DNA of 64,000 nt from positions 65,786,019 through 65,850,018 of the forward strand of contig CM049306.1 of NCBI GenBank assembly GCA_026874595.1. The letters run 5' to 3'. Of the stretch, positions 44,401 to 59,600 are shown piece by piece. Position numbers and translations under genes: made by a program. How positions within the stretch are numbered: position 1 is the stretch's first letter; every line of letters begins with the position of its first letter. Under the pieces are notes generated by a model. The model did not search any database and was not told the DNA's origin. It saw only the letters and a program-made list of their open reading frames with translations. The stretch is from Sipunculus nudus (lineage: Eukaryota > Annelida > Sipuncula > Golfingiida > Sipunculidae).

Positions 44401-47400
44401 ATACTTGTCGAAATCTCTGATTCCGGCAAGCAACAAACTATAACGCGACAGAAATGGCAAACCGGCCCGCAAAGAGTGCCTGTGGTCACTTATTTTATAC
44501 GGCGAACGCTATAATTTTTGCAGTCACGGGAAAGCGTGTCTGTCTTTCATACTAAAACGCGTGCATGCATGCGTGATGGCATATGTATTTGTGCATGCGG
44601 GTTTTAATTTTTACAAAGTTGCTAAAATTTGCGGGGACCGTGTATGATTAAACAAAAGAGGTCATGGGCAGAAAGGCCATGAAACGCCAATTCATATGGT
44701 GTACAGTTTATGTACCTAAAATGTGCAGTTTTGGAGATATGGTTAAACAATGATAGTAGGTACGGGGTTGCAGTGCAGCGCCCCCTAGCGGTAATTTTCC
44801 AAAAACTGAACAATTGCTTTCGAGATATTAGTGTATGACGTAACATGTATCAGTTTCAAAAGGATGCCTGCATATCTGTGGCCTATAGGGCATGTCACCG
44901 TGAAATCGCGAAATCTCATTCGACGAGAAACGGTGCGAGATTTTGCAAGATTTTTGGTTGGATCACCGAGAACTCACCAAGGGCTACAAGATGCAAAAAT
45001 TTTGACCTCTCCAGCATAAAAACTGACAGAGTTAGAAGCTGAAAACTGCATATTTTCAAAATTCAAAGGTTTTACCCCAAAAATAGAGAAATCTGGCAAT
45101 AGCGCACTTTGGCACCTATGCGCAAAAATAAGCCCATGGACCCTAGTTTAAGGTGCTGTGATGGAAATGGCCCAATGTTTAATAGTTCTGGAGGTATAGC
45201 ACCAAAACAAATTTTCATGTTTTTTCATCTGCAACGCCCCCTGGCGGCCATTTCCAAAATCTGAAAAACCCGTTTCGAGATATTCTTATGTTACATAAAA
45301 TATCTCAGAATCAGTAAAATTACTGCAAATTTGAAAAATATCACGAAATTCCATGATTTCTCCCCAAAATTGCGTAACCATGGTAACAGCGAAATGAGGC
45401 AATTTTGCAGTGTTGGAAGTGGCCATGCAGTGGCAAATAAAACGGGCTACAGATTAGGTGCCTACGGCTATTTTTGACGAAGGTATGAAGAAAAAACCGT
45501 TTTTGAGCTTTTTGGTGACCCTGACCTTGACCCTTGACCGATCATGACCAAAAACAATAGGCTCCGAGAAGAACCGATTATACACTCTATCTGTAAGTAT
45601 CAGGACGATTGGTGCAAAATTGTGGCCTGTAGAGCGGGGACATACAGACAAACAAACAAACGGAACTGATCAACATACTTGTCGAAATCTCTGATTCCGG
45701 CAAGCAACAAACTATAACGCGACAGAAATGGCAAACCGGCCCGCAAAGAGTGCCTGTGGTCACTTATTTTATACGGCGAACGCTATAATTTTTGCAGTCA
45801 CGGGAAAGCGTGTCTGTCTTTCATACTAAAACGCGTGCATGCATGCGTGATGGCATATGTATTTGTGCATGCGGGTTTTAATTTTTACAAAGTTGCTAAA
45901 ATTTGCGGGGACCGTGTATGATTAAACAAAAGAGGTCATGGGCAGAAAGGCCATGAAACGCCAATTCATATGGTGTACAGTTTATGTACCTAAAATGTGC
46001 AGTTTTGGAGATATGGTTAAACAATGATAGTAGGTACGGGGTTGCAGTGCAGCGCCCCCTAGCGGTAATTTTCCAAAAACTGAACAATTGCTTTCGAGAT
46101 ATTAGTGTATGACGTAACATGTATCAGTTTCAAAAGGATGCCTGCATATCTGTGGCCTATAGGGCATGTCACCGTGAAATCGCGAAATCTCATTCGACGA
46201 GAAACGGTGCGAGATTTTGCAAGATTTTTGGTTGGATCACCGAGAACTCACCAAGGGCTACAAGATGCAAAAATTTTGACCTCTCCAGCATAAAAACTGA
46301 CAGAGTTAGAAGCTGAAAACTGCATATTTTCAAAATTCAAAGGTTTTACCCCAAAAATAGAGAAATCTGGCAATAGCGCACTTTGGCACCTATGCGCAAA
46401 AATAAGCCCATGGACCCTAGTTTAAGGTGCTGTGATGGAAATGGCCCAATGTTTAATAGTTCTGGAGGTATAGCACCAAAACAAATTTTCATGTTTTTTC
46501 ATCTGCAACGCCCCCTGGCGGCCATTTCCAAAATCTGAAAAACCCGTTTCGAGATATTCTTATGTTACATAAAATATCTCAGAATCAGTAAAATTACTGC
46601 AAATTTGAAAAATATCACGAAATTCCATGATTTCTCTCCCCAAAATTGCGTAACCATGGTAACAGCGAAATGAGGCAATTTTGCAGTGTTGGAAGTGGCC
46701 ATGCAGTGGCAAATAAAACGGGCTACAGATTAGGTGCCTACGGCTATTTTTGACGAAGGTATGAAGAAAAAACCGTTTTTGAGCTTTTTGGTGACCCTGA
46801 CCTTGACCCTTGACCGATCATGACCAAAAACAATAGGCTCCGAGAAGAACCGATTATACACTCTATCTGTAAGTATCAGGACGATTGGTGCAAAATTGTG
46901 GCCTGTAGAGCGGGGACATACAGACAAACAAACAAACGGAACTGATCAACATACTTGTCGAAATCTCTGATTCCGGCAAGCAACAAACTATAACGCGACA
47001 GAAATGGCAAACCGGCCCGCAAAGAGTGCCTGTGGTCACTTATTTTATACGGCGAACGCTATAATTTTTGCAGTCACGGGAAAGCGTGTCTGTCTTTCAT
47101 ACTAAAACGCGTGCATGCATGCGTGATGGCATATGTATTTGTGCATGCGGGTTTTAATTTTTACAAAGTTGCTAAAATTTGCGGGGACCGTGTATGATTA
47201 AACAAAAGAGGTCATGGGCAGAAAGGCCATGAAACGCCAATTCATATGGTGTACAGTTTATGTACCTAAAATGTGCAGTTTTGGAGATATGGTTAAACAA
47301 TGATAGTAGGTACGGGGTTGCAGTGCAGCGCCCCCTAGCGGTAATTTTCCAAAAACTGAACAATTGCTTTCGAGATATTAGTGTATGACGTAACATGTAT

Positions 47401-50400
47401 CAGTTTCAAAAGGATGCCTGCATATCTGTGGCCTATAGGGCATGTCACCGTGAAATCGCGAAATCTCATTCGACGAGAAACGGTGCGAGATTTTGCAAGA
47501 TTTTTGGTTGGATCACCGAGAACTCACCAAGGGCTACAAGATGCAAAAATTTTGACCTCTCCAGCATAAAAACTGACAGAGTTAGAAGCTGAAAACTGCA
47601 TATTTTCAAAATTCAAAGGTTTTACCCCAAAAATAGAGAAATCTGGCAATAGCGCACTTTGGCACCTATGCGCAAAAATAAGCCCATGGACCCTAGTTTA
47701 AGGTGCTGTGATGGAAATGGCCCAATGTTTAATAGTTCTGGAGGTATAGCACCAAAACAAATTTTCATGTTTTTTCATCTGCAACGCCCCCTGGCGGCCA
47801 TTTCCAAAATCTGAAAAACCCGTTTCGAGATATTCTTATGTTACATAAAATATCTCAGAATCAGTAAAATTACTGCAAATTTGAAAAATATCACGAAATT
47901 CCATGATTTCTCCCCAAAATTGCGTAACCATGGTAACAGCGAAATGAGGCAATTTTGCAGTGTTGGAAGTGGCCATGCAGTGGCAAATAAAACGGGCTAC
48001 AGATTAGGTGCCTACGGCTATTTTTGACGAAGGTATGAAGAAAAAACCGTTTTTGAGCTTTTTGGTGACCCTGACCTTGACCCTTGACCGATCATGACCA
48101 AAAACAATAGGCTCCGAGAAGAACCGATTATACACTCTATCTGTAAGTATCAGGACGATTGGTGCAAAATTGTGGCCTGTAGAGCGGGGACATACAGACA
48201 AACAAACAAACGGAACTGATCAACATACTTGTCGAAATCTCTGATTCCGGCAAGCAACAAACTATAACGCGACAGAAATGGCAAACCGGCCCGCAAAGAG
48301 TGCCTGTGGTCACTTATTTTATACGGCGAACGCTATAATTTTTGCAGTCACGGGAAAGCGTGTCTGTCTTTCATACTAAAACGCGTGCATGCATGCGTGA
48401 TGGCATATGTATTTGTGCATGCGGGTTTTAATTTTTACAAAGTTGCTAAAATTTGCGGGGACCGTGTATGATTAAACAAAAGAGGTCATGGGCAGAAAGG
48501 CCATGAAACGCCAATTCATATGGTGTACAGTTTATGTACCTAAAATGTGCAGTTTTGGAGATATGGTTAAACAATGATAGTAGGTACGGGGTTGCAGTGC
48601 AGCGCCCCCTAGCGGTAATTTTCCAAAAACTGAACAATTGCTTTCGAGATATTAGTGTATGACGTAACATGTATCAGTTTCAAAAGGATGCCTGCATATC
48701 TGTGGCCTATAGGGCATGTCACCGTGAAATCGCGAAATCTCATTCGACGAGAAACGGTGCGAGATTTTGCAAGATTTTTGGTTGGATCACCGAGAACTCA
48801 CCAAGGGCTACAAGATGCAAAAATTTTGACCTCTCCAGCATAAAAACTGACAGAGTTAGAAGCTGAAAACTGCATATTTTCAAAATTCAAAGGTTTTACC
48901 CCAAAAATAGAGAAATCTGGCAATAGCGCACTTTGGCACCTATGCGCAAAAATAAGCCCATGGACCCTAGTTTAAGGTGCTGTGATGGAAATGGCCCAAT
49001 GTTTAATAGTTCTGGAGGTATAGCACCAAAACAAATTTTCATGTTTTTTCATCTGCAACGCCCCCTGGCGGCCATTTCCAAAATCTGAAAAACCCGTTTC
49101 GAGATATTCTTATGTTACATAAAATATCTCAGAATCAGTAAAATTACTGCAAATTTGAAAAATATCACGAAATTCCATGATTTCTCCCCAAAATTGCGTA
49201 ACCATGGTAACAGCGAAATGAGGCAATTTTGCAGTGTTGGAAGTGGCCATGCAGTGGCAAATAAAACGGGCTACAGATTAGGTGCCTACGGCTATTTTTG
49301 ACGAAGGTATGAAGAAAAAACCGTTTTTGAGCTTTTTGGTGACCCTGACCTTGACCCTTGACCGATCATGACCAAAAACAATAGGCTCCGAGAAGAACCG
49401 ATTATACACTCTATCTGTAAGTATCAGGACGATTGGTGCAAAATTGTGGCCTGTAGAGCGGGGACATACAGACAAACAAACAAACGGAACTGATCAACAT
49501 ACTTGTCGAAATCTCTGATTCCGGCAAGCAACAAACTATAACGCGACAGAAATGGCAAACCGGCCCGCAAAGAGTGCCTGTGGTCACTTATTTTATACGG
49601 CGAACGCTATAATTTTTGCAGTCACGGGAAAGCGTGTCTGTCTTTCATACTAAAACGCGTGCATGCATGCGTGATGGCATATGTATTTGTGCATGCGGGT
49701 TTTAATTTTTACAAAGTTGCTAAAATTTGCGGGGACCGTGTATGATTAAACAAAAGAGGTCATGGGCAGAAAGGCCATGAAACGCCAATTCATATGGTGT
49801 ACAGTTTATGTACCTAAAATGTGCAGTTTTGGAGATATGGTTAAACAATGATAGTAGGTACGGGGTTGCAGTGCAGCGCCCCCTAGCGGTAATTTTCCAA
49901 AAACTGAACAATTGCTTTCGAGATATTAGTGTATGACGTAACATGTATCAGTTTCAAAAGGATGCCTGCATATCTGTGGCCTATAGGGCATGTCACCGTG
50001 AAATCGCGAAATCTCATTCGACGAGAAACGGTGCGAGATTTTGCAAGATTTTTGGTTGGATCACCGAGAACTCACCAAGGGCTACAAGATGCAAAAATTT
50101 TGACCTCTCCAGCATAAAAACTGACAGAGTTAGAAGCTGAAAACTGCATATTTTCAAAATTCAAAGGTTTTACCCCAAAAATAGAGAAATCTGGCAATAG
50201 CGCACTTTGGCACCTATGCGCAAAAATAAGCCCATGGACCCTAGTTTAAGGTGCTGTGATGGAAATGGCCCAATGTTTAATAGTTCTGGAGGTATAGCAC
50301 CAAAACAAATTTTCATGTTTTTTCATCTGCAACGCCCCCTGGCGGCCATTTCCAAAATCTGAAAAACCCGTTTCGAGATATTCTTATGTTACATAAAATA

Positions 50401-50688
50401 TCTCAGAATCAGTAAAATTACTGCAAATTTGAAAAATATCACGAAATTCCATGATTTCTCCCCAAAATTGTAACCATGGTAACAGCGAAATGAGGCAATT
50501 TTGCAGTGTTGGAAGTGGCCATGCAGTGGCAAATAAAACGGGCTACAGATTAGGTGCCTACGGCTATTTTTGACGAAGGTATGAAGAAAAAACCGTTTTT
50601 GAGCTTTTTGGTGACCCTGACCTTGACCCTTGACCGATCATGACCAAAAACAATAGGCTCCGAGAAGAACCGATTATACACTCTATCT

Positions 50689-53600
50689 ATAAGTATCAGG
50701 ACGATTGGTGCAAAATTGTGGCCTGTAGAGCGGGGACATACAGACAAACAAACAAACGGAACTGATCAACATACTTGTCGAAATCTCTGATTCCGGCAAG
50801 CAACAAACTATAACGCGACAGAAATGGCAAACCGGCCCGCAAAGAGTGCCTGTGGTCACTTATTTTATACGGCGAACACTATAATTTTTGCAGTCACGGG
50901 AAAGCGTGTCTGTCTTTCATACTAAAACGCGTGCATGCATGCGTGATGGCATATGTATTTGTGCATGCGGGTTTTAATTTTTACAAAGTTGCTAAAATTT
51001 GCGGGGACCGTGTATGATTAAACAAAAGAGGTCATGGGCAGAAAGGCCATGAAACGCCAATTCATATGGTGTACAGTTTATGTACCTAAAATGTGTAGTT
51101 TTGGAGATATGGTTAAACAATGATAGTAGGTACGGGGTTGCAGTGCAGCGCCCCCTAGCGGTAATTTTCCAAAAACTGAACAATTGCTTTCGAGATATTA
51201 GTGTATGACGTAACATGTATCAGTTTCAAAAGGATGCCTGCATATCTGTGGCCTATAGGGCATGTCACCGTGAAATCGCGAAATCTCATTCGACGAGAAA
51301 CGGTGCGAGATTTTGCAAGATTTTTGGTTGGATCACCGAGAACTCACCAAGGGCTACAAGATGCAAAAATTTTGACCTCTCTAGCATAAAAACTGACAGA
51401 GTTAGAAGCTGAAAACTGCATATTTTCAAAATTCAAAGGTTTTACCCCAAAAATAGAGAAATCTGGCAATAGCGCACTTTGGCACCTATGCGCAAAAATA
51501 AGCCCATGGACCCTAGTTTAAGGTGCTGTTATGGAAATGGCCCAATGTTTAATAGTTCTGGAGGTATAGCACCAAAACAAATTTTCATGTTTTTTCATCT
51601 GCAACGCCCCCTGGCGGCCATTTCCAAAATCTGAAAAACCCGTTTCGAGATATTCTTATGTTACATAAAATATCTCAGAATCAGTAAAATTACTGCAAAT
51701 TTGAAAAATATCACGAAATTCCATGATTTCTCCCCAAAATTGCGTAACCATGGTAACAGCGAAATGAGGCAATTTTGCAGTGTTGGAAGTGGCCATGCAG
51801 TGGCAAATAAAACGGGCTACAGATTAGGTGCCTACGGCTATTTTTGACGAAGGTATGAAGAAAAAACCGTTTTTGAGCTTTTTGGTGACCCTGACCTTGA
51901 CCCTTGACCGATCATGACCAAAAACAATAGGCTCCGAGAAGAACCGATTATACACTCTATCTATAAGTATCAGGACGATTGGTGCAAAATTGTGGCCTGT
52001 AGAGCGGGGACATACAGACAAACAAACAAACGGAACTGATCAACATACTTGTCGAAATCTCTGATTCCGGCAAGCAACAAACTATAACGCGACAGAAATG
52101 GCAAACCGGCCCGCAAAGAGTGCCTGTGGTCACTTATTTTATACGGCGAACACTATAATTTTTGCAGTCACGGGAAAGCGTGTCTGTCTTTCATACTAAA
52201 ACGCGTGCATGCATGCGTGATGGCATATGTATTTGTGCATGCGGGTTTTAATTTTTACAAAGTTGCTAAAATTTGCGGGGACCGTGTATGATTAAACAAA
52301 AGAGGTCATGGGCAGAAAGGCCATGAAACGCCAATTCATATGGTGTACAGTTTATGTACCTAAAATGTGTAGTTTTGGAGATATGGTTAAACAATGATAG
52401 TAGGTACGGGGTTGCAGTGCAGCGCCCCCTAGCGGTAATTTTCCAAAAACTGAACAATTGCTTTCGAGATATTAGTGTATGACGTAACATGTATCAGTTT
52501 CAAAAGGATGCCTGCATATCTGTGGCCTATAGGGCATGTCACCGTGAAATCGCGAAATCTCATTCGACGAGAAACGGTGCGAGATTTTGCAAGATTTTTG
52601 GTTGGATCACCGAGAACTCACCAAGGGCTACAAGATGCAAAAATTTTGACCTCTCTAGCATAAAAACTGACAGAGTTAGAAGCTGAAAACTGCATATTTT
52701 CAAAATTCAAAGGTTTTACCCCAAAAATAGAGAAATCTGGCAATAGCGCACTTTGGCACCTATGCGCAAAAATAAGCCCATGGACCCTAGTTTAAGGTGC
52801 TGTTATGGAAATGGCCCAATGTTTAATAGTTCTGGAGGTATAGCACCAAAACAAATTTTCATGTTTTTTCATCTGCAACGCCCCCTGGCGGCCATTTCCA
52901 AAATCTGAAAAACCCGTTTCGAGATATTCTTATGTTACATAAAATATCTCAGAATCAGTAAAATTACTGCAAATTTGAAAAATATCACGAAATTCCATGA
53001 TTTCTCCCCAAAATTGCGTAACCATGGTAACAGCGAAATGAGGCAATTTTGCAGTGTTGGAAGTGGCCATGCAGTGGCAAATAAAACGGGCTACAGATTA
53101 GGTGCCTACGGCTATTTTTGACGAAGGTATGAAGAAAAAACCGTTTTTGAGCTTTTTGGTGACCCTGACCTTGACCCTTGACCGATCATGACCAAAAACA
53201 ATAGGCTCCGAGAAGAACCGATTATACACTCTATCTATAAGTATCAGGACGATTGGTGCAAAATTGTGGCCTGTAGAGCGGGGACATACAGACAAACAAA
53301 CAAATGGAACTGATCAACATACTTGTCGAAATCTCTGATTCCGGCAAGCAACAAACTATAACGCGACAGAAATGGCAAACCGGCCCGCAAAGAGTGCCTG
53401 TGGTCACTTATTTTATACGGCGAACACTATAATTTTTGCAGTCACGGGAAAGCGTGTCTGTCTTTCATACTAAAACGCGTGCATGCATGCGTGATGGCAT
53501 ATGTATTTGTGCATGCGGGTTTTAATTTTTACAAAGTTGCTAAAATTTGCGGGGACCGTGTATGATTAAACAAAAGAGGTCATGGGCAGAAAGGCCATGA

Positions 53601-56600
53601 AACGCCAATTCATATGGTGTACAGTTTATGTACCTAAAATGTGTAGTTTTGGAGATATGGTTAAACAATGATAGTAGGTACGGGGTTGCAGTGCAGCGCC
53701 CCCTAGCGGTAATTTTCCAAAAACTGAACAATTGCTTTCGAGATATTAGTGTATGACGTAACATGTATCAGTTTCAAAAGGATGCCTGCATATCTGTGGC
53801 CTATAGGGCATGTCACCGTGAAATCGCGAAATCTCATTCGACGAGAAACGGTGCGAGATTTTGCAAGATTTTTGGTTGGATCACCGAGAACTCACCAAGG
53901 GCTACAAGATGCAAAAATTTTGACCTCTCTAGCATAAAAACTGACAGAGTTAGAAGCTGAAAACTGCATATTTTCAAAATTCAAAGGTTTTACCCCAAAA
54001 ATAGAGAAATCTGGCAATAGCGCACTTTGGCACCTATGCGCAAAAATAAGCCCATGGACCCTAGTTTAAGGTGCTGTTATGGAAATGGCCCAATGTTTAA
54101 TAGTTCTGGAGGTATAGCACCAAAACAAATTTTCATGTTTTTTCATCTGCAACGCCCCCTGGCGGCCATTTCCAAAATCTGAAAAACCCGTTTCGAGATA
54201 TTCTTATGTTACATAAAATATCTCAGAATCAGTAAAATTACTGCAAATTTGAAAAATATCACGAAATTCCATGATTTCTCCCCAAAATTGCGTAACCATG
54301 GTAACAGCGAAATGAGGCAATTTTGCAGTGTTGGAAGTGGCCATGCAGTGGCAAATAAAACGGGCTACAGATTAGGTGCCTACGGCTATTTTTGACGAAG
54401 GTATGAAGAAAAAACCGTTTTTGAGCTTTTTGGTGACCCTGACCTTGACCCTTGACCGATCATGACCAAAAACAATAGGCTCCGAGAAGAACCGATTATA
54501 CACTCTATCTATAAGTATCAGGACGATTGGTGCAAAATTGTGGCCTGTAGAGCGGGGACATACAGACAAACAAACAAACGGAACTGATCAACATACTTGT
54601 CGAAATCTCTGATTCCGGCAAGCAACAAACTATAACGCGACAGAAATGGCAAACCGGCCCGCAAAGAGTGCCTGTGGTCACTTATTTTATACGGCGAACA
54701 CTATAATTTTTGCAGTCACGGGAAAGCGTGTCTGTCTTTCATACTAAAACGCGTGCATGCATGCGTGATGGCATATGTATTTGTGCATGCGGGTTTTAAT
54801 TTTTACAAAGTTGCTAAAATTTGCGGGGACCGTGTATGATTAAACAAAAGAGGTCATGGGCAGAAAGGCCATGAAAGGCCAATTCATATGGTGTACAGTT
54901 TATGTACCTAAAATGTGTAGTTTTGGAGATATGGTTAAACAATGATAGTAGGTACGGGGTTGCAGTGCAGCGCCCCCTAGCGGTAATTTTCCAAAAACTG
55001 AACAATTGCTTTCGAGATATTAGTGTATGACGTAACATGTATCAGTTTCAAAAGGATGCCTGCATATCTGTGGCCTATAGGGCATGTCACCGTGAAATCG
55101 CGAAATCTCATTCGACGAGAAACGGTGCGAGATTTTGCAAGATTTTTGGTTGGATCACCGAGAACTCACCAAGGGCTACAAGATGCAAAAATTTTGACCT
55201 CTCTAGCATAAAAACTGACAGAGTTAGAAGCTGAAAACTGCATATTTTCAAAATTCAAAGGTTTTACCCCAAAAATAGAGAAATCTGGCAATAGCGCACT
55301 TTGGCACCTATGCGCAAAAATAAGCCCATGGACCCTAGTTTAAGGTGCTGTTATGGAAATGGCCCAATGTTTAATAGTTCTGGAGGTATAGCACCAAAAC
55401 AAATTTTCATGTTTTTTCATCTGCAACGCCCCCTGGCGGCCATTTCCAAAATCTGAAAAACCCGTTTCGAGATATTCTTATGTTACATAAAATATCTCAG
55501 AATCAGTAAAATTACTGCAAATTTGAAAAATATCACGAAATTCCATGATTTCTCCCCAAAATTGCGTAACCATGGTAACAGCGAAATGAGGCAATTTTGC
55601 AGTGTTGGAAGTGGCCATGCAGTGGCAAATAAAACGGGCTACAGATTAGGTGCCTACGGCTATTTTTGACGAAGGTATGAAGAAAAAACCGTTTTTGAGC
55701 TTTTTGGTGACCCTGACCTTGACCCTTGACCGATCATGACCAAAAACAATAGGCTCCGAGAAGAACCGATTATACACTCTATCTATAAGTATCAGGACGA
55801 TTGGTGCAAAATTGTGGCCTGTAGAGCGGGGACATACAGACAAACAAACAAACGGAACTGATCAACATACTTGTCGAAATCTCTGATTCCGGCAAGCAAC
55901 AAACTATAACGCGACAGAAATGGCAAACCGGCCCGCAAAGAGTGCCTGTGGTCACTTATTTTATACGGCGAACACTATAATTTTTGCAGTCACGGGAAAG
56001 CGTGTCTGTCTTTCATACTAAAACGCGTGCATGCATGCGTGATGGCATATGTATTTGTGCATGCGGGTTTTAATTTTTACAAAGTTGCTAAAATTTGCGG
56101 GGACCGTGTATGATTAAACAAAAGAGGTCATGGGCAGAAAGGCCATGAAACGCCAATTCATATGGTGTACAGTTTATGTACCTAAAATGTGTAGTTTTGG
56201 AGATATGGTTAAACAATGATAGTAGGTACGGGGTTGCAGTGCAGCGCCCCCTAGCGGTAATTTTCCAAAAACTGAACAATTGCTTTCGAGATATTAGTGT
56301 ATGACGTAACATGTATCAGTTTCAAAAGGATGCCTGCATATCTGTGGCCTATAGGGCATGTCACCGTGAAATCGCGAAATCTCATTCGACGAGAAACGGT
56401 GCGAGATTTTGCAAGATTTTTGGTTGGATCACCGAGAACTCACCAAGGGCTACAAGATGCAAAAATTTTGACCTCTCTAGCATAAAAACTGACAGAGTTA
56501 GAAGCTGAAAACTGCATATTTTCAAAATTCAAAGGTTTTACCCCAAAAATAGAGAAATCTGGCAATAGCGCACTTTGGCACCTATGCGCAAAAATAAGCC

Positions 56601-59600
56601 CATGGACCCTAGTTTAAGGTGCTGTTATGGAAATGGCCCAATGTTTAATAGTTCTGGAGGTATAGCACCAAAACAAATTTTCATGTTTTTTCATCTGCAA
56701 CGCCCCCTGGCGGCCATTTCCAAAATCTGAAAAACCCGTTTCGAGATATTCTTATGTTACATAAAATATCTCAGAATCAGTAAAATTACTGCAAATTTGA
56801 AAAATATCACGAAATTCCATGATTTCTCCCCAAAATTGCGTAACCATGGTAACAGCGAAATGAGGCAATTTTGCAGTGTTGGAAGTGGCCATGCAGTGGC
56901 AAATAAAACGGGCTACAGATTAGGTGCCTACGGCTATTTTTGACGAAGGTATGAAGAAAAAACCGTTTTTGAGCTTTTTGGTGACCCTGACCTTGACCCT
57001 TGACCGATCATGACCAAAAACAATAGGCTCCGAGAAGAACCGATTATACACTCTATCTATAAGTATCAGGACGATTGGTGCAAAATTGTGGCCTGTAGAG
57101 CGGGGACATACAGACAAACAAACAAACGGAACTGATCAACATACTTGTCGAAATCTCTGATTCCGGCAAGCAACAAACTATAACGCGACAGAAATGGCAA
57201 ACCGGCCCGCAAAGAGTGCCTGTGGTCACTTATTTTATACGGCGAACACTATAATTTTTGCAGTCACGGGAAAGCGTGTCTGTCTTTCATACTAAAACGC
57301 GTGCATGCATGCGTGATGGCATATGTATTTGTGCATGCGGGTTTTAATTTTTACAAAGTTGCTAAAATTTGCGGGGACCGTGTATGATTAAACAAAAGAG
57401 GTCATGGGCAGAAAGGCCATGAAACGCCAATTCATATGGTGTACAGTTTATGTACCTAAAATGTGTAGTTTTGGAGATATGGTTAAACAATGATAGTAGG
57501 TACGGGGTTGCAGTGCAGCGCCCCCTAGCGGTAATTTTCCAAAAACTGAACAATTGCTTTCGAGATATTAGTGTATGACGTAACATGTATCAGTTTCAAA
57601 AGGATGCCTGCATATCTGTGGCCTATAGGGCATGTCACCGTGAAATCGCGAAATCTCATTCGACGAGAAACGGTGCGAGATTTTGCAAGATTTTTGGTTG
57701 GATCACCGAGAACTCACCAAGGGCTACAAGATGCAAAAATTTTGACCTCTCTAGCATAAAAACTGACAGAGTTAGAAGCTGAAAACTGCATATTTTCAAA
57801 ATTCAAAGGTTTTACCCCAAAAATAGAGAAATCTGGCAATAGCGCACTTTGGCACCTATGCGCAAAAATAAGCCCATGGACCCTAGTTTAAGGTGCTGTT
57901 ATGGAAATGGCCCAATGTTTAATAGTTCTGGAGGTATAGCACCAAAACAAATTTTCATGTTTTTTCATCTGCAACGCCCCCTGGCGGCCATTTCCAAAAT
58001 CTGAAAAACCCGTTTCGAGATATTCTTATGTTACATAAAATATCTCAGAATCAGTAAAATTACTGCAAATTTGAAAAATATCACGAAATTCCATGATTTC
58101 TCCCCAAAATTGCGTAACCATGGTAACAGCGAAATGAGGCAATTTTGCAGTGTTGGAAGTGGCCATGCAGTGGCAAATAAAACGGGCTACAGATTAGGTG
58201 CCTACGGCTATTTTTGACGAAGGTATGAAGAAAAAACCGTTTTTGAGCTTTTTGGTGACCCTGACCTTGACCCTTGACCGATCATGACCAAAAACAATAG
58301 GCTCCGAGAAGAACCGATTATACACTCTATCTATAAGTATCAGGACGATTGGTGCAAAATTGTGGCCTGTAGAGCGGGGACATACAGACAAACAAACAAA
58401 CGGAACTGATCAACATACTTGTCGAAATCTCTGATTCCGGCAAGCAACAAACTATAACGCGACAGAAATGGCAAACCTGCCCGCAAAGAGTGCCTGTGGT
58501 CACTTATTTTATACGGCGAACACTATAATTTTTGCAGTCACGGGAAAGCGTGTCTGTCTTTCATACTAAAACGCGTGCATGCATGCGTGATGGCATATGT
58601 ATTTGTGCATGCGGGTTTTAATTTTTACAAAGTTGCTAAAATTTGCGGGGACCGTGTATGATTAAACAAAAGAGGTCATGGGCAGAAAGGCCATGAAACG
58701 CCAATTCATATGGTGTACAGTTTATGTACCTAAAATGTGTAGTTTTGGAGATATGGTTAAACAATGATAGTAGGTACGGGGTTGCAGTGCAGCGCCCCCT
58801 AGCGGTAATTTTCCAAAAACTGAACAATTGCTTTCGAGATATTAGTGTATGACGTAACATGTATCAGTTTCAAAAGGATGCCTGCATATCTGTGGCCTAT
58901 AGGGCATGTCACCGTGAAATCGCGAAATCTCATTCGACGAGAAACGGTGCGAGATTTTGCAAGATTTTTGGTTGGATCACCGAGAACTCACCAAGGGCTA
59001 CAAGATGCAAAAATTTTGACCTCTCTAGCATAAAAACTGACAGAGTTAGAAGCTGAAAACTGCATATTTTCAAAATTCAAAGGTTTTACCCCAAAAATAG
59101 AGAAATCTGGCAATAGCGCACTTTGGCACCTATTCGCAAAAATAAGCCCATGGACCCTAGTTTAAGGTGCTGTTATGGAAATGGCCCAATGTTTAATAGT
59201 TCTGGAGGTATAGCACCAAAACAAATTTTCATGTTTTTTCATCTGCAACGCCCCCTGGCGGCCATTTCCAAAATCTGAAAAACACGTTTCGAGATATTCT
59301 TATGTTACATAAAATATCTCAGAATCAGTAAAATTACTGCAAATTTGAAAAATATCACGAAATTCCATGATTTCTCCCCAAAATTGCGTAACCATGGTAA
59401 CAGCGAAATGAGGCAATTTTGCAGTGTTGGAAGTGGCCATGCAGTGGCAAATAAAACGGGCTACAGATTAGGTGCCTACGGCTATTTTTGACGAAGGTAT
59501 GAAGAAAAAACCGTTTTTGAGCTTTTTGGTGACCCTGACCTTGACCCTTGACCGATCATGACCAAAAACAATAGGCTCCGAGAAGAACCGATTATACACT

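Larger units (their letters stand above)
28602..50470. repeat. 1,274-bp satellite, sequence block A (about 17 monomers)
   Basis: Monomers in this block share ctatctgtaag, gaacgctata, aaatgtgcag, ctctccagca and gctgtgatgg. Most differ only by homopolymer length or by a single change such as atctcgaaat versus atcacgaaat. The last diagnostic A site is at about 50,256. One monomer has a 2-bp deletion (ttgtaacc for ttgcgtaacc) at about 50,470, just before the switch to block B. Confidence 0.9.
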
